58,107 bases of DNA, from the NCBI RefSeq assembly GCF_000710915.1, contig NZ_BAUA01000106.1, positions 1 to 58,107 of the forward strand. Reading direction: 5' to 3'. Both the position numbers and the translations under genes were made by a program. The notes under the pieces were generated by a model that searched no databases, had not been told where the DNA came from, and saw only the letters and a list, made by a program, of their open reading frames with translations. Source of the stretch: Nocardia brasiliensis IFM 10847 (GTDB lineage Bacteria; Actinomycetota; Actinomycetes; Mycobacteriales; Mycobacteriaceae). How positions within the stretch are numbered: the first letter of the stretch is position 1; each line of letters begins with the position of its first letter. Below, piece by piece: positions 1-8,992 of the stretch.

Positions 1-73
1 TGAACGACTGCACCGGCTCGGTCGACTGAGAACGGCTATCCGACAGTTCCGGCGGGATCGATGCCGACCGCGC

Positions 74-1093
74 TCAGCCGAGGGGTGGTGGCGCGGCAGG
101 GGTGCGCTCGGCGGCAGGGGGCGGCACGGCAACTCGCTCGACCCCGCCGGGCGGCACGGGCACTCGCTCCGCCGCAGCCGGTTGCACGGGCACTTGTTCG
201 ACCGCGGCGGGCGGCGTGGGAACTTGTTCGGGGGTAGGCAGTTCCGGCTCCGGCAGCTGCTGCTCGACCTGCACGACGGCCAGATACCTGCTGTGCGTAT
301 CGAGCGGGATGACGCCGAAAACCCACGGACGCCGCACCTCGACGGGACTGCCGCCGCGCTGTTGGAGCCGCACCCATTTCCGCACCGCTTTGCGCTCCGC
401 GCGGTAACGGCGTCGCTGCGCCTCGCGCCCGATCGGCACGCCGTGCGCGCGTTCGAGTTGCTCGATGATCGCGCATTCGTTGCGGCGCTTGCGATGTCGC
501 GGAATGTCCAGCAGCGTCAGCGGAACGAACAGCACGACGGTCACCGCGAGCGGCAGCGCGTTCGCCTGCCAGGGGCCAGCTTTGTCACCGCTCACCGTCG
601 TCGCGAAAAGCCCTGCGATGCAATACAACAGCCAGAACAGCGTGGGCAACAGAAACCACGGGTGCAGCCATTCGCTCGGCAGCGGACGTTCCGCGCCGCG
701 GAAGGCGCGCGGATCACGGCCGTAGAGCCGCATCAGCGGCCCGACCCGGCGGCGGCCCTCGTCGGACCAGGAGTCGGCGAGCGCGTCGGCGGCGTCCCGC
801 ATCGCCTTGCCCGCCCACCAGTTGGAGAACAGGCAGGACGCGTTGCTCAGCGCCCCTGCGATGCAGATGATGACGAGTGCCCCGGTGAGCACCGCGGGCC
901 CGGCGAACCGGTCCCGGTTCGCGGAAAGAATGGCGGCGCCGCCGATCAGGAAACCGTTGAGCGTCATCAGCCACGACATCCGATGACCGATGATGTCGTG
1001 CTCGAACTTGATCCGATCCGCGAAGACCTCGACCAGCGTCGTCTCGAGCTCGATGCTCGCCGCGGGATTGTCCGGAGGCTCAGCTGCTGCCAT
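74..1093 (-). CDS. Four-TM membrane protein of unknown function with Pro-rich repeat tail
   Basis: A 339-residue protein that I do not recognise by name. Hydrophobic stretches near residues 38-55, 66-90, 145-165 and 178-195 suggest four membrane spans. The first follows a His-Arg-x-Ser-Trp motif seen at the start of many small actinobacterial membrane proteins. A basic cytosolic-looking segment (about residues 200-250) follows, then a C-terminal tail of imperfect 10-residue repeats (ERVPVPP type). The ATG start lies inside the end of the gene at 1080-1574 (14-base overlap), so the two are almost certainly co-transcribed and translationally coupled. Function unknown; the overlap suggests that the two products work together. 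Confidence 0.75.
   Translation of the reverse strand: MAAAEPPDNPAASIELETTLVEVFADRIKFEHDIIGHRMSWLMTLNGFLIGGAAILSANRDRFAGPAVLTGALVIICIAGALSNASCLFSNWWAGKAMRDAADALADSWSDEGRRRVGPLMRLYGRDPRAFRGAERPLPSEWLHPWFLLPTLFWLLYCIAGLFATTVSGDKAGPWQANALPLAVTVVLFVPLTLLDIPRHRKRRNECAIIEQLERAHGVPIGREAQRRRYRAERKAVRKWVRLQQRGGSPVEVRRPWVFGVIPLDTHSRYLAVVQVEQQLPEPELPTPEQVPTPPAAVEQVPVQPAAAERVPVPPGGVERVAVPPPAAERTPAAPPPLG
90..239 (-). repeat. Five 30-bp in-frame tandem repeats
   Basis: The 3' end of the membrane-protein gene consists of about five degenerate 30-bp units (120-149, 150-179, 180-209 and 210-239 are clearest). Each encodes ten residues of the type ERVPVPPAAV. The period is a multiple of three, so copy number can change without breaking the frame. 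Confidence 0.8.
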
Positions 1094-1574
1094 GTCCGCG
1101 AACCACCAAACTGCCTAGATCGGGAAGTAAGTCGGGTGAGAGCGGGGCGACGAGTGTCATGATCAACGCCCGGACCTCGGCCTGGGCGAGATACCCCGCC
1201 ATCACTCGATGAGACGAGTCTAGGAGAAGCAACTCGTCCGCGACCCGATATGTCGGCAGCAGCAACACGAACGGCTCGGTCGACGCCTCGAGCTGCGCAC
1301 GGAACGCGGCGACCCGCTGCTGCCGGGCCCGCGGCCACGAATCGTGCAGTGCGGCAGCCTCGCGCACCGTCAGCGCGGTCGCGCCCGGATCGAACCAGTC
1401 GGCCGGGCGACCGTCCGCGTCGACGTGCCACACGGTGCGCAGTTCGCCGAGCGCGGCCCAACCGACCCTCACCTGCTGGGTCACCGGCACGTTCAACTCC
1501 GCGAGCGCACGCCAATCGAGCTGCGCACGGATGCTGCCGGAGAAGAGCCGGGCGAAGTCGTCGAAGTCGGTCAC
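1080..1574 (-). CDS. Hypothetical protein paired with the downstream membrane protein
   Basis: A 164-residue soluble protein with no signal peptide or membrane segment. The start ATG (MTDFDDFARLF) is taken because it gives a compact acidic N-terminus typical of cytosolic proteins. Sequence features include a WHVDADGRPADWFDPG stretch and a leucine-rich C-terminal helix region. I do not recognise the family. It is the first gene of a two-gene unit: its last 14 bases overlap the start of the membrane protein ending at 74. The genes on either side on the plus strand begin at 1748, so the two units are divergent. Confidence 0.7.
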   Translation of the reverse strand: MTDFDDFARLFSGSIRAQLDWRALAELNVPVTQQVRVGWAALGELRTVWHVDADGRPADWFDPGATALTVREAAALHDSWPRARQQRVAAFRAQLEASTEPFVLLLPTYRVADELLLLDSSHRVMAGYLAQAEVRALIMTLVAPLSPDLLPDLGSLVVRGHGSS

Positions 1575-1676
1575 CCGGACCAGTCCACCAGATCCGGCGG
1601 GTCCGCGGCAGCGATCGCCACCCGCGCGTTCCGAATCCGCGCGGTAGGCCCGCGCTGGCGGTCCGACGGCCGACTG

Positions 1677-1704
1677 TTAAGCGAACTAACCGGTTCGCCT
1701 TAAG
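1677..1704. promoter_or_regulatory. Inverted repeat between divergent genes, candidate operator
   Basis: TTAAGCGAAC, six bases, GTTCGCcTTAA: 10-bp arms with one bulged C, centred on AACCGGTT. It lies in the 173-bp gap between the minus-strand pair starting at 1574 and the DoxX-type gene at 1748, where a regulator could control both directions. The identity of the regulator is not known. The arm spacing differs from the actinobacterial SOS box. Confidence 0.45.
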
Positions 1705-1747
1705 TCTGCGGATCTACCGTCACCGCGTGCTCGAAGGAGGGGGTGCA

Positions 1748-3610
1748 ATGACTGACACGGAGGTGCGCGGCCCGGCCGAGTCGGCGGGTGCGGAGACCGC
1801 TGCGACAGCGAAGACTCCCCCACGCGGTGCTGCAGAGGATGCGCCACTTGGTGCAACGCAGGCAGCGGCACCCGCGGCCGTGGCACCCACATCAAAGGAC
1901 AACGCGGCACCCGCCACAGCAGAGGCCGTGCCATCCGCTCCAGCAGAGGTGGCGGCACCCGCAGCACAGACCGCGACACCCGTTACAGCGGACGCGGCGG
2001 CACTCCGTGGAGCGGACGCGGCCGTACTCGGTACAGCGGAGGCCGTGGCACCTGCTACAGCGGACACAGCGGTACTCGGTGCAGCGGAGACAGTGCCACC
2101 CACATCAGCAGCACCCGTCACAGCAGAGACCGCGCCACCCACGTCGGCAGACACGGCGGCATCGACTACGGCGGCGGCGGTGCCGACCGCCGCAGCAGAC
2201 GCGGCAGGACCCACTACAACAGACACGGCGGCAACCATTCCAGTACAGGCCAAGGCACCCGCTACATCAGACGCGCGGGCGCTCGGCGCGGCGGAGGGCG
2301 AATCGGGACAGTGGCGATTGCCGACGCGTCTCGGATTTCGGTTCGGTGCCGCCTATTTCGGCTTGTTCGGGCTTGCGGGACTGGTCGGGCTGATGCCGAT
2401 TCTGCTGGCGGGCTTGGGGATCGATGCGGGATGGGGCTCGGTGCTGAACATCCTGCACCTGGCCCGCCCGCCGATCGAATGGACGGCTACGCATGTGCTC
2501 GGCCTGCGGGTGGTCAGCACCCAGGTGGGCAGCGACAGCGCGTTCCAGTGGACCGCACTGTTTCTCCTGGTCGTTATCGCGGCGGTGGTCACGGCGGCGT
2601 GGTCGGTGCTGGATCGGCGGCGGCTCGGCTACGACCGGCTGTTCGCCTGGGTGCAGCTGTATCTGCGGTTCGTGCTCGCGCTCGCGATGTTCTATTTCGG
2701 GATGGCGAAGGCGATTCCGACGCAGATGCCGTTCGTGCTGAACCGGCTGGTGGAGCCCTACGGCAATTTCAGTCCGGCAGGCGTGCTGTGGGCGCAGGTC
2801 AGCGTGTCGCAACCGTACGAAATCGCCCTGGGTGTCGCGGAATTGCTGGCGGGTGTGTTGTTGGTGGTGCCGCGCGCCACCGCCGCCGGCGCGCTGCTGT
2901 GCGCGGTGGACATGAGCCAGGTGCTGCTGCTGAACCTGACCTACGACATCCGCCTGAAATCGGTGTCGGCACAGCTGCTGCTGCTGAGCCTGTTCCTGCT
3001 CGCACCCCATGCGCGCCGCTTGTTCGTGGTGCTGTTCACCGAGCGCGCCGCACCCGCGATCCGGCGAATTCCGTTGTTCGGCACCGCAAGAGCCAACCGC
3101 ATCGCGCTGGTGGCGCAGCTGGCGGTCGGCCTGCTCCTGCTCACGGTGACCGGCGTGCAGAATTGGCGACAGTGGGCGAACCCGGTGCCGGAGTTGTACG
3201 GCATCTACCAGGTGGACGGCTTCTCGTCGGAGGGCTACGCCCGCGATCCCCTGCTGACCGACGAATTGCGCTGGCGCCGAGTCGTTGTCGACCGGCCATT
3301 CCATGTGTCCGACCCGGTGGTGGTCACCATCCAGCACATGGACGATTCGTTCGAGGTGTACGGCGGCACCATCGACCCGAAGCGCCACTTCATCGATCTA
3401 CGCCATCGCATCGCGGTGGGCACCTTCGAAGAAACTCCGGTGCACGTACGCCTCAGCTACTGGTGGCCGAGCCCCGGCCGCATGGTCATCGACGCCGACG
3501 ACTACGCGGGCCACCGCATCCACACCTGGCTCACCCGTCTCGATCCGAAGTCCTTCCCGCTGCTGGAACGCGGCTTCAGCTGGGTCCAGGAACAGCCCTA
3601 CAACCGCTGA
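1748..3610 (+). CDS. DoxX/HTTM-type membrane protein with long Ala/Thr/Pro/Glu-rich N-terminal region
   Basis: About 620 residues. The start at 1748 is chosen because GAAGGAGG precedes it; an upstream in-frame extension would be Arg/Pro-rich and implausible. Residues 1-185 are low complexity (Ala, Thr, Pro, Val, Glu/Asp) built from degenerate repeats such as AETVPPTSA. From about 200 onward there are 6-7 hydrophobic segments like DoxX/HTTM-family proteins (bacterial vitamin-K-dependent carboxylase-like membrane domains), then a polar C-terminal domain (about 480-620) rich in Trp/Tyr. Most likely an integral membrane protein with a disordered cytosolic tail; no catalytic role can be assigned. 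It ends 5 bp from the convergent methyltransferase gene, leaving no room for a terminator. Confidence 0.75.
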   Translation: MTDTEVRGPAESAGAETAATAKTPPRGAAEDAPLGATQAAAPAAVAPTSKDNAAPATAEAVPSAPAEVAAPAAQTATPVTADAAALRGADAAVLGTAEAVAPATADTAVLGAAETVPPTSAAPVTAETAPPTSADTAASTTAAAVPTAAADAAGPTTTDTAATIPVQAKAPATSDARALGAAEGESGQWRLPTRLGFRFGAAYFGLFGLAGLVGLMPILLAGLGIDAGWGSVLNILHLARPPIEWTATHVLGLRVVSTQVGSDSAFQWTALFLLVVIAAVVTAAWSVLDRRRLGYDRLFAWVQLYLRFVLALAMFYFGMAKAIPTQMPFVLNRLVEPYGNFSPAGVLWAQVSVSQPYEIALGVAELLAGVLLVVPRATAAGALLCAVDMSQVLLLNLTYDIRLKSVSAQLLLLSLFLLAPHARRLFVVLFTERAAPAIRRIPLFGTARANRIALVAQLAVGLLLLTVTGVQNWRQWANPVPELYGIYQVDGFSSEGYARDPLLTDELRWRRVVVDRPFHVSDPVVVTIQHMDDSFEVYGGTIDPKRHFIDLRHRIAVGTFEETPVHVRLSYWWPSPGRMVIDADDYAGHRIHTWLTRLDPKSFPLLERGFSWVQEQPYNR

Positions 3611-3615
3611 GCGCG

Positions 3616-4413
3616 CTACTGCGCGTAGCGGACACGGGAATTGGCGTAGAGGCAGATAGCGGCGGCGGTGGCCAGGTTCAGGCTCTCCGCCCGGCCGCGG
3701 ATGGGAATGCGCAGGCGGTGGTCGGCGCGGCGGGCGACCGCGGGGTCGAGACCGTGCGCCTCGTTGCCGAACAACCACGCCACGGGGCGGGTGAACAGCT
3801 CGTCGGCGTCGTCCAAGTCGACCTCACCGTTCGCGGCGGTCGCGAGGATCGTGATGCCCGCTGCGGCAAGGGAATCCAGCGTCTCGCCGATATCGCGGTG
3901 CCGGGCGATCGGCACATGGAACAGGCTGCCCGCGCTGGCGCGCACACATTTGCCGTTGTGCGGATCGACCGAATCACCGGCCAGCACAACGCCGTCCGCG
4001 CCCACCGAGTCGGCGACCCGGATCAGCGTGCCCGCATTCCCCGGTTCGGCCATCTCGACGGGCACGGCGAGCATCCGCGGCGCGGTGCCGAGCACCTCCG
4101 TCAACGGCACATCGAGCAGCGCACAGACCGCGACCAACCCCGGGGCGGTGACGGTTTCGCCGAGTTGCGCGGCCGCACGGTCGCTGACCAGCGTGGTGCG
4201 CACGCCCGTCGCGGCGGCGCCGGCAACCAGCTCGTGTTCCCTGGCCGCGGCGCCCGCCGAGTAGAACAGTTCCCGCACCCGCCCGGTATCCAGCGCCGCG
4301 GCAACGGAATTGGCGCCCTCGGCCAGGAACAGCCCGGTCTTGCGCCGCTGCGCGCCGCGATGCAGTTTGACAGCGGAAACGACCCGCGGATTGCGCTCGG
4401 AGAGCGCGTCCAC
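3616..4413 (-). CDS. tsnR: TrmH/SpoU-family RNA 2'-O-methyltransferase (TsnR-like)
   Basis: About 265 residues. It transfers a methyl group from S-adenosylmethionine to a ribose 2'-OH of rRNA or tRNA. The three SPOUT motifs are visible: EPGNAGTLIR, LFGNEAHGL and the C-terminal IPIRGRAESLNLATA that builds the SAM-binding knot. An N-terminal substrate-binding domain (NPRVVSAVKLHR...FLAEG) is also present. The GTG at 4413 is preferred because GGAACG precedes it and it starts just before the conserved NPRV; a TTG at 4443 is the alternative. It follows rplT as in M. tuberculosis, where the corresponding gene is called tsnR. The exact nucleotide target cannot be read from sequence. Confidence 0.85.
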   Translation of the reverse strand: MDALSERNPRVVSAVKLHRGAQRRKTGLFLAEGANSVAAALDTGRVRELFYSAGAAAREHELVAGAAATGVRTTLVSDRAAAQLGETVTAPGLVAVCALLDVPLTEVLGTAPRMLAVPVEMAEPGNAGTLIRVADSVGADGVVLAGDSVDPHNGKCVRASAGSLFHVPIARHRDIGETLDSLAAAGITILATAANGEVDLDDADELFTRPVAWLFGNEAHGLDPAVARRADHRLRIPIRGRAESLNLATAAAICLYANSRVRYAQ

Positions 4414-4450
4414 GGGTCGTTCCGAAAGGTGTCCGCTGGTCAACGTCAGC

Positions 4451-4831
4451 TTATGCAGCCGGCGCGTTGACGTCCTGCGGCAGCGCGGCCTTGGCGACGG
4501 CGACGAGACCGGCGAACGCCTCGGCGTCGGAGACGGCGAGCTCGGCGAGGATCTTGCGATCCACCTCGACACCCGCGGCCTTCAGGCCCTGGATGAAACG
4601 GTTGTAGGTGATGTCGTTCAAGCGCGCCGCGGCGTTGATGCGGGCGATCCACAGCTTGCGGAAGTCACCCTTGCGCGCCCGGCGGTCCCGGTAGGCGTAG
4701 GTGAGCGAGTGCAGCTGCTGTTCCTTGGCCTTGCGGTACAGCCGCGAGCGCTGGCCGCGGTAGCCCTTGGAGGCCTCGAGGATGGAACGACGCTTCTTCT
4801 GAGCGTTGACGGCCCTTTTGACGCGTGCCAT
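4451..4831 (-). CDS. rplT: 50S ribosomal protein L20
   Basis: 126 residues, normal length for L20. Starts MARVKRAVNAQKKR and contains the long basic N-terminal helix (ASKGYRGQRSRLYRKAKEQ) that penetrates 23S rRNA, followed by the globular C-terminal domain (DITYNRFIQGLKAAGVEVDRK). AGGA lies 7 bases before the ATG. It binds 23S rRNA early in 50S assembly; in several bacteria L20 also represses its own infC-rpmI-rplT operon. Last gene of that operon here, 103 bp downstream of rpmI. Confidence 0.97.
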   Translation of the reverse strand: MARVKRAVNAQKKRRSILEASKGYRGQRSRLYRKAKEQQLHSLTYAYRDRRARKGDFRKLWIARINAAARLNDITYNRFIQGLKAAGVEVDRKILAELAVSDAEAFAGLVAVAKAALPQDVNAPAA

Positions 4832-4934
4832 GGGTCAGTCCTGTCGATCTAGGGGGCGCATGCGGGGCACCCGGGGGTTGGTCGGTGGGTCGGCGTCCGG
4901 AATCCGGAACGCGGTCTGCTGCTACGAACCGGTC

Positions 4935-5129
4935 TCAGAGACCGAGCAGCCTCTTCACGCGCGGGACGTCGACGGACGCGACGGCCTCCGTGCCATCCAG
5001 ACGACGAGTCCGGCGGGTCGACTTGTGCTCCAGGAGGTGGCGGCGGTTGGCCTGCTGGCGCAGCAGCTTGCCCTTACCGGACACCTTGAATCGCTTCGAG
5101 GCACCGCTGTGGCTCTTCATCTTCGGCAT
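4935..5129 (-). CDS. rpmI: 50S ribosomal protein L35
   Basis: 64 residues, the expected size. Starts MPKMKSHSGASKRFKVSGKGK, the family signature, with the HLLEHKSTRRTRRL motif in the middle. AGAGGA lies 4 bases upstream of the ATG. Second gene of infC-rpmI-rplT, separated from infC by 59 bp that contain a strong hairpin. Confidence 0.97.
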   Translation of the reverse strand: MPKMKSHSGASKRFKVSGKGKLLRQQANRRHLLEHKSTRRTRRLDGTEAVASVDVPRVKRLLGL

Positions 5130-5152
5130 GGATTCCTCTAATCTGTCTCGTC

Positions 5153-5176
5153 CCGGCGGTCCTTGCGGACCGCCGG
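5153..5176 (-). other. Hairpin between infC and rpmI
   Basis: CCGGCGGTCC, loop TTGC, GGACCGCCGG: a perfect 10-bp stem with a tetraloop, 23 bases upstream of the rpmI ATG. It is not followed by a U run in the transcribed direction, so it is more likely an mRNA processing, stability or translational control element than a terminator. Its position recalls the L20 autoregulatory site known in front of rpmI in other bacteria, but that role is inferred only. Confidence 0.6.
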
Positions 5177-5188
5177 CTCTTATCGGTC

Positions 5189-5833
<645 letters not shown>

Positions 5834-6166
5834 GGGGCCTCCTAGGTCAAGCGGTGTCGTCAAGACGACCGCACGCAATAACTGCAACCCCTTTTCAACA
5901 CGAAAGCCCCGGTGCGGTATTCCGCAACGGGGCCCGAGTCGACCGGTCGACCGCACGCGAAAATACGCGTTCGGTCTCGTACGCACGGCTCTCCTGAGAG
6001 AACCCCCGCACAAGAAACCCGCCTCCGAGGAGGCGGGTGACCGGACCGTTTGACCTGACGATCGCTCGTCGGCAACGGTGGGAGTCGGGCTCCACTTATC
6101 AGCCCCTGGCTCGAAATCTTGGTAGAAGACACAACCTGGGGCGGTCGTCAGCGCAAAGTCTAACAT
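5834..6166 (-). promoter_or_regulatory. infC leader with two terminator-like hairpins
   Basis: The long leader upstream of infC contains two strong hairpins. The first (6017-6038) is a perfect 10-bp stem followed on the transcribed strand by TTTCTTG. The second (5906-5933) is an 11-bp stem with one mismatch, followed by TTTCGTGTT. Both look like intrinsic terminators, in series before the ribosomal-protein operon, suggesting transcription attenuation. A TTAGAC box near 6160 with TTCGGC 17 bp upstream is a weak promoter candidate. Short in-frame peptides could be encoded in the leader, for example one ending LKRGCSYCVRSS at 5860. The rest of the gap up to 6266 shows no gene. Confidence 0.6.
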
Positions 6167-6266
6167 TCCGTTCGGCTATCGCCGAATCGGGTCCCCGACC
6201 GTGCGCCGAGCTCGGCCGATGGCCGCGCGCATCGGGCGGCCGAACCGCCCCACTAGGGTCACCAGT

Positions 6267-6608
6267 ATGACTGATGAGCTCGACGACGCCGTGCGCGAAC
6301 TGGCCGACATCCCCGCGGTGGAGGTGATCAGCCGGGCCGCCGTGATGCTGATGAGTTCGGCGGCGGAGAAGCTCGGGCTCGCAGACGAGGATCCGGAGAA
6401 CAGCGCGCGGCGCGACCTGGACGAGGCGCGCCGGGTGATCACGGCGCTGGCCGGACTTGTCACCGCGTCGGTGGAGTACCTCGGCCCACATGCGGGACCG
6501 ATCCGGGACGGTTTGCAGTCCCTGCAGCGCGCGTTCCGGGAGGCGTCGGCGCACCCGGACGAGCCGGGCAAGGGGCCGGGCGAGAAGTACACGGGACCGG
6601 TCTACTGA
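6267..6608 (+). CDS. DUF1844 family protein
   Basis: 113 residues. The MTDELDDAVRELADIPAVEVISRAAVMLMSSAAEKLGL opening pattern is typical of DUF1844 proteins, which are small, helical and of unknown function. The ATG at 6267 is preferred over an upstream Arg-rich extension. It is divergent from infC, as in other actinobacteria, and is followed by a hairpin at 6626-6658. The C-terminus (GEKYTGPVY) is flexible and polar. No catalytic motif is visible. Confidence 0.8.
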   Translation: MTDELDDAVRELADIPAVEVISRAAVMLMSSAAEKLGLADEDPENSARRDLDEARRVITALAGLVTASVEYLGPHAGPIRDGLQSLQRAFREASAHPDEPGKGPGEKYTGPVY

Positions 6609-6625
6609 GCCGGTTCGACGAACAG

Positions 6626-6658
6626 CCGTGCGGTGCCGAGTAGTTCAGCGCCGCACGG
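6626..6658 (+). terminator. Hairpin after the DUF1844 gene
   Basis: CCGTGCGGTGC and GCGCCGCACGG form an 11-bp stem (one G-U pair) with an 11-base loop, 17 bases after the stop codon. There is no U tract, as is common for actinobacterial hairpin terminators. Confidence 0.55.
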
Positions 6659-6676
6659 TACACAACTGGTCGAATT

Positions 6677-6708
6677 TTTCCCGCCGGGAAATTTTGCCCA
6701 TTGGGCAA
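6677..6708 (+). promoter_or_regulatory. Two perfect 15-bp palindromes in the TetR gene promoter
   Basis: TTTCCCG-C-CGGGAAA (6677-6691) and TTGCCCA-T-TGGGCAA (6694-6708), centres 17 bp apart. A TAGACT -10-like box (6719-6724) lies just before the TetR ATG at 6731. The arms share the pattern TTxCCCx, which suggests two sites for one dimeric regulator, most simply autoregulation by the adjacent TetR protein. Confidence 0.65.
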
Positions 6709-6730
6709 GTTTTTGCCGTAGACTCGTGCC

Positions 6731-7342
6731 ATGGCCGAGGAATTGAGTCTGCGCGAACGCAAGAAGCTCGACACCCGTCGCGCATTGAGCGACGCCGCGC
6801 TGCATCTGGCGTTCGAACGCGGCCTGGACAACGTGACGCGGGAGGACATCGCGTCCCGGGCCGGGGTGTCGATCCGCACCTTCAGCAACTACTTCGCCGG
6901 CAAACACGAGGCCTTGGCCTACCGCAATGTCGACCGAATCCGGCGCAGTCTCACCGAGTTTCGCGATCGTCCCGCCGACGAGCCGCTCTGGACCGCGATC
7001 ACCGAGGCCATCGTCGCACCGTTCGTCGCCGAAGGCATCCGCGATACGCCGCCGACCGAGGCCCAGCTGGCGGCGGTCCGCGCAATGGTCGAACTGTCGC
7101 AGACGCATGTGGGCATCAGTAAGGAACTCGTCGACGAGTGGGTCGCGGCCATCGCGCGACGCACCGGAACCGATCCCGCCCGCGATATGTATCCACACCT
7201 GGTGACCGGCGTACTCATCGCCGTCATGCGGTCCGCCGCGGTGGCGTATGTGCACGCCGATCCGCCCGTGGTCATCACCACCCTGCTCCGCCGTGGCTTC
7301 GACGACGTGGCCGCCGGACTACCCGAACCCTCCGGTCACTGA
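6731..7342 (+). CDS. TetR/AcrR family transcriptional regulator
   Basis: 203 residues. The N-terminal HTH (about residues 10-58) reads TREDIASRAGVSIRTFSNYFAGKHEAL, the TetR recognition helix signature; the C-terminal two-thirds is the helical ligand-binding and dimerisation domain. It probably represses itself through the two palindromes directly upstream. The next gene, 48 bp downstream in the same direction, encodes an FAD monooxygenase (frameshifted), so this was likely a sensor for an aromatic or polyketide-like compound oxidised by that enzyme. Confidence 0.9.
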   Translation: MAEELSLRERKKLDTRRALSDAALHLAFERGLDNVTREDIASRAGVSIRTFSNYFAGKHEALAYRNVDRIRRSLTEFRDRPADEPLWTAITEAIVAPFVAEGIRDTPPTEAQLAAVRAMVELSQTHVGISKELVDEWVAAIARRTGTDPARDMYPHLVTGVLIAVMRSAAVAYVHADPPVVITTLLRRGFDDVAAGLPEPSGH

Positions 7343-7390
7343 CCGGCATAACACCGCAGCGTTCCATACACAAAGGGGGGTCTATTCGTC

Positions 7391-8927
7391 ATGCCCGAAA
7401 ACTCTTACGACGTAGTCATTTCCGGCGCCGGGCCGAACGGCCTGCTGCTGGCGGGCGAGCTCGCCCTCGCCGGAATCCGTCCGGTCCTGCTGGAGCAGTT
7501 GCCCGGGCCGAGCAACGAACCGAAGGCCAACGGCCTTGTCGGCCAAGTGGTTCGGCTGCTGGACATGCGCGGACTGTACGACGAATCCGGTGCGGCGCCG
7601 CAGCCGGTGCTCGGATACATGTTCAGCGGGCTACCCCTGTCGTTCGCCGACATGCCGGACAAGGTCCTGTACGGAAAGATCATCTCCCAGTCGAAAGTCA
7701 CTCGGCAGCTGGAGAAATGGGCGCTCGGGCTCGGCGTCGACCTGCGCTGGGGACACCGGCTCACCGTGCTGACGCCGCACGACGGAGGTGTCGGGATCAC
7801 GGTGGACGGGCCCGCAGGCACCTACCACCCTCGACACCACCTACCTGGTCGGCGCCGACGGCGGCAAGAGCTTCGTCCGCAAACGGCTCGGCATCGGGTT
7901 CCCCGGCAGCACCAACACCGCCGACATCGCGCGGCTGGCGCACGTCTGGCTGCCCGATGAACTGCGCACCGCCGACGGCGCACTCGACATCCCTGGATTC
8001 GGGCGCATCGAATTCGGGCACAACAGATTCGAGAACGGCGGCGTGATCTACGCCGAGCTGGAGCCGGGCCGGACCATGTTGGCGACGAAAGAGAGCGGCG
8101 GCGAGTCGGCGTCCGCGCAAACCCCGATGTCCATCGCGGAACTACGCGCGAGCCTGCGGCGGATCCTCGGCGTCGACGTGCCCATCGAAGCGCCGCGCTC
8201 GCCCGGCCCGAACGCGTTGCGACGCATCGACAATCAGAACACCCGGCAAGCCGAGCGATACCGGGAGGGGAACGTCTTCCTGGTCGGCGACGCGGCACAC
8301 GTGCATTCGGCGATGGGTGGACCCGGACTGAATCTCGGCATGCAGGACGCCGCCAACCTCGGCTGGAAGCTGGCCGCACAGATAAACGGCTGGGCTCCCG
8401 CCGGATTGCTCGACACCTACCACACCGAGCGGCACCCCGCCGGGCTCCGCGTCATGATGAGTTCGCTCGCCCAATCCGCGCTGTTCGCACCAGGGCCGGA
8501 GGTGGGCGCGCTGCGCGAACTGTTCGGCGAGCTGCTCGCACTGCCGGGCAACGCCGCCCACATCGCACGGCTGATGGCCGGTGCGGACATCCGCTACGAC
8601 ACCGGCGACGACCATCCGCTCTCGGGTTACCTCGTGCCGGAGTTCTCCGTCGAAACCGCAACGGGCACAGTCCGAGTGGCCGAACTACTACGCAAAGCCC
8701 GCCCGATCCTGCTCGCCCTGGACGGGCACGGATTCTTCGATGAAGTGGCGGCCCCGTGGCGCGACCGCGTGGACCTGATCTCCGCCACCGGTCCCGACGC
8801 CCCCGCCACCGCGCTCCTGATCCGCCCGGACGGGTACGTCGCCTGGGCCACGGCCACGGCGGCACAACCCGCTGCGGTCCACCTCCGCACCGCCCTGACC
8901 CGCTGGTTCGGCACCCCGACCCCATGA
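7391..8927 (+). pseudogene. Frameshifted class A FAD-dependent aromatic monooxygenase
   Basis: The first part (7391 to about 7820) encodes the Rossmann FAD-binding motif VISGAGPNGL and the following helix region up to ITVDGPAGTY. The reading frame then moves by +1 within about 7815-7835, and the remainder continues in the new frame: YLVGADGGKS (DG motif), VGDAAHVHSAMGGPGLNLG (FAD ribose motif), DTYHTERHPAG and a thioredoxin-like C-terminal domain. The two halves join into a normal-length (about 510 residue) PheA/TfdB/rifampicin-monooxygenase-type flavoprotein. Either the gene is inactivated by a one-base insertion (or two-base loss) or the base is a sequencing error. Substrate unknown. It sits right behind a TetR regulator with its own operators. 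Confidence 0.85.
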
Positions 8928-8992
8928 GAACCGGACGCGGTGTGCGGCACACCCCACCGAACCGCCGCACACCGCCGACCAGTTCGCACCGC

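Noticed and set aside
1720..2253. Minus-strand open frame opposite the Ala/Thr-rich tail
   Set aside because: It is an Ala/Val/Ser-only translation caused by the repeat composition; no ribosome site and no domain.
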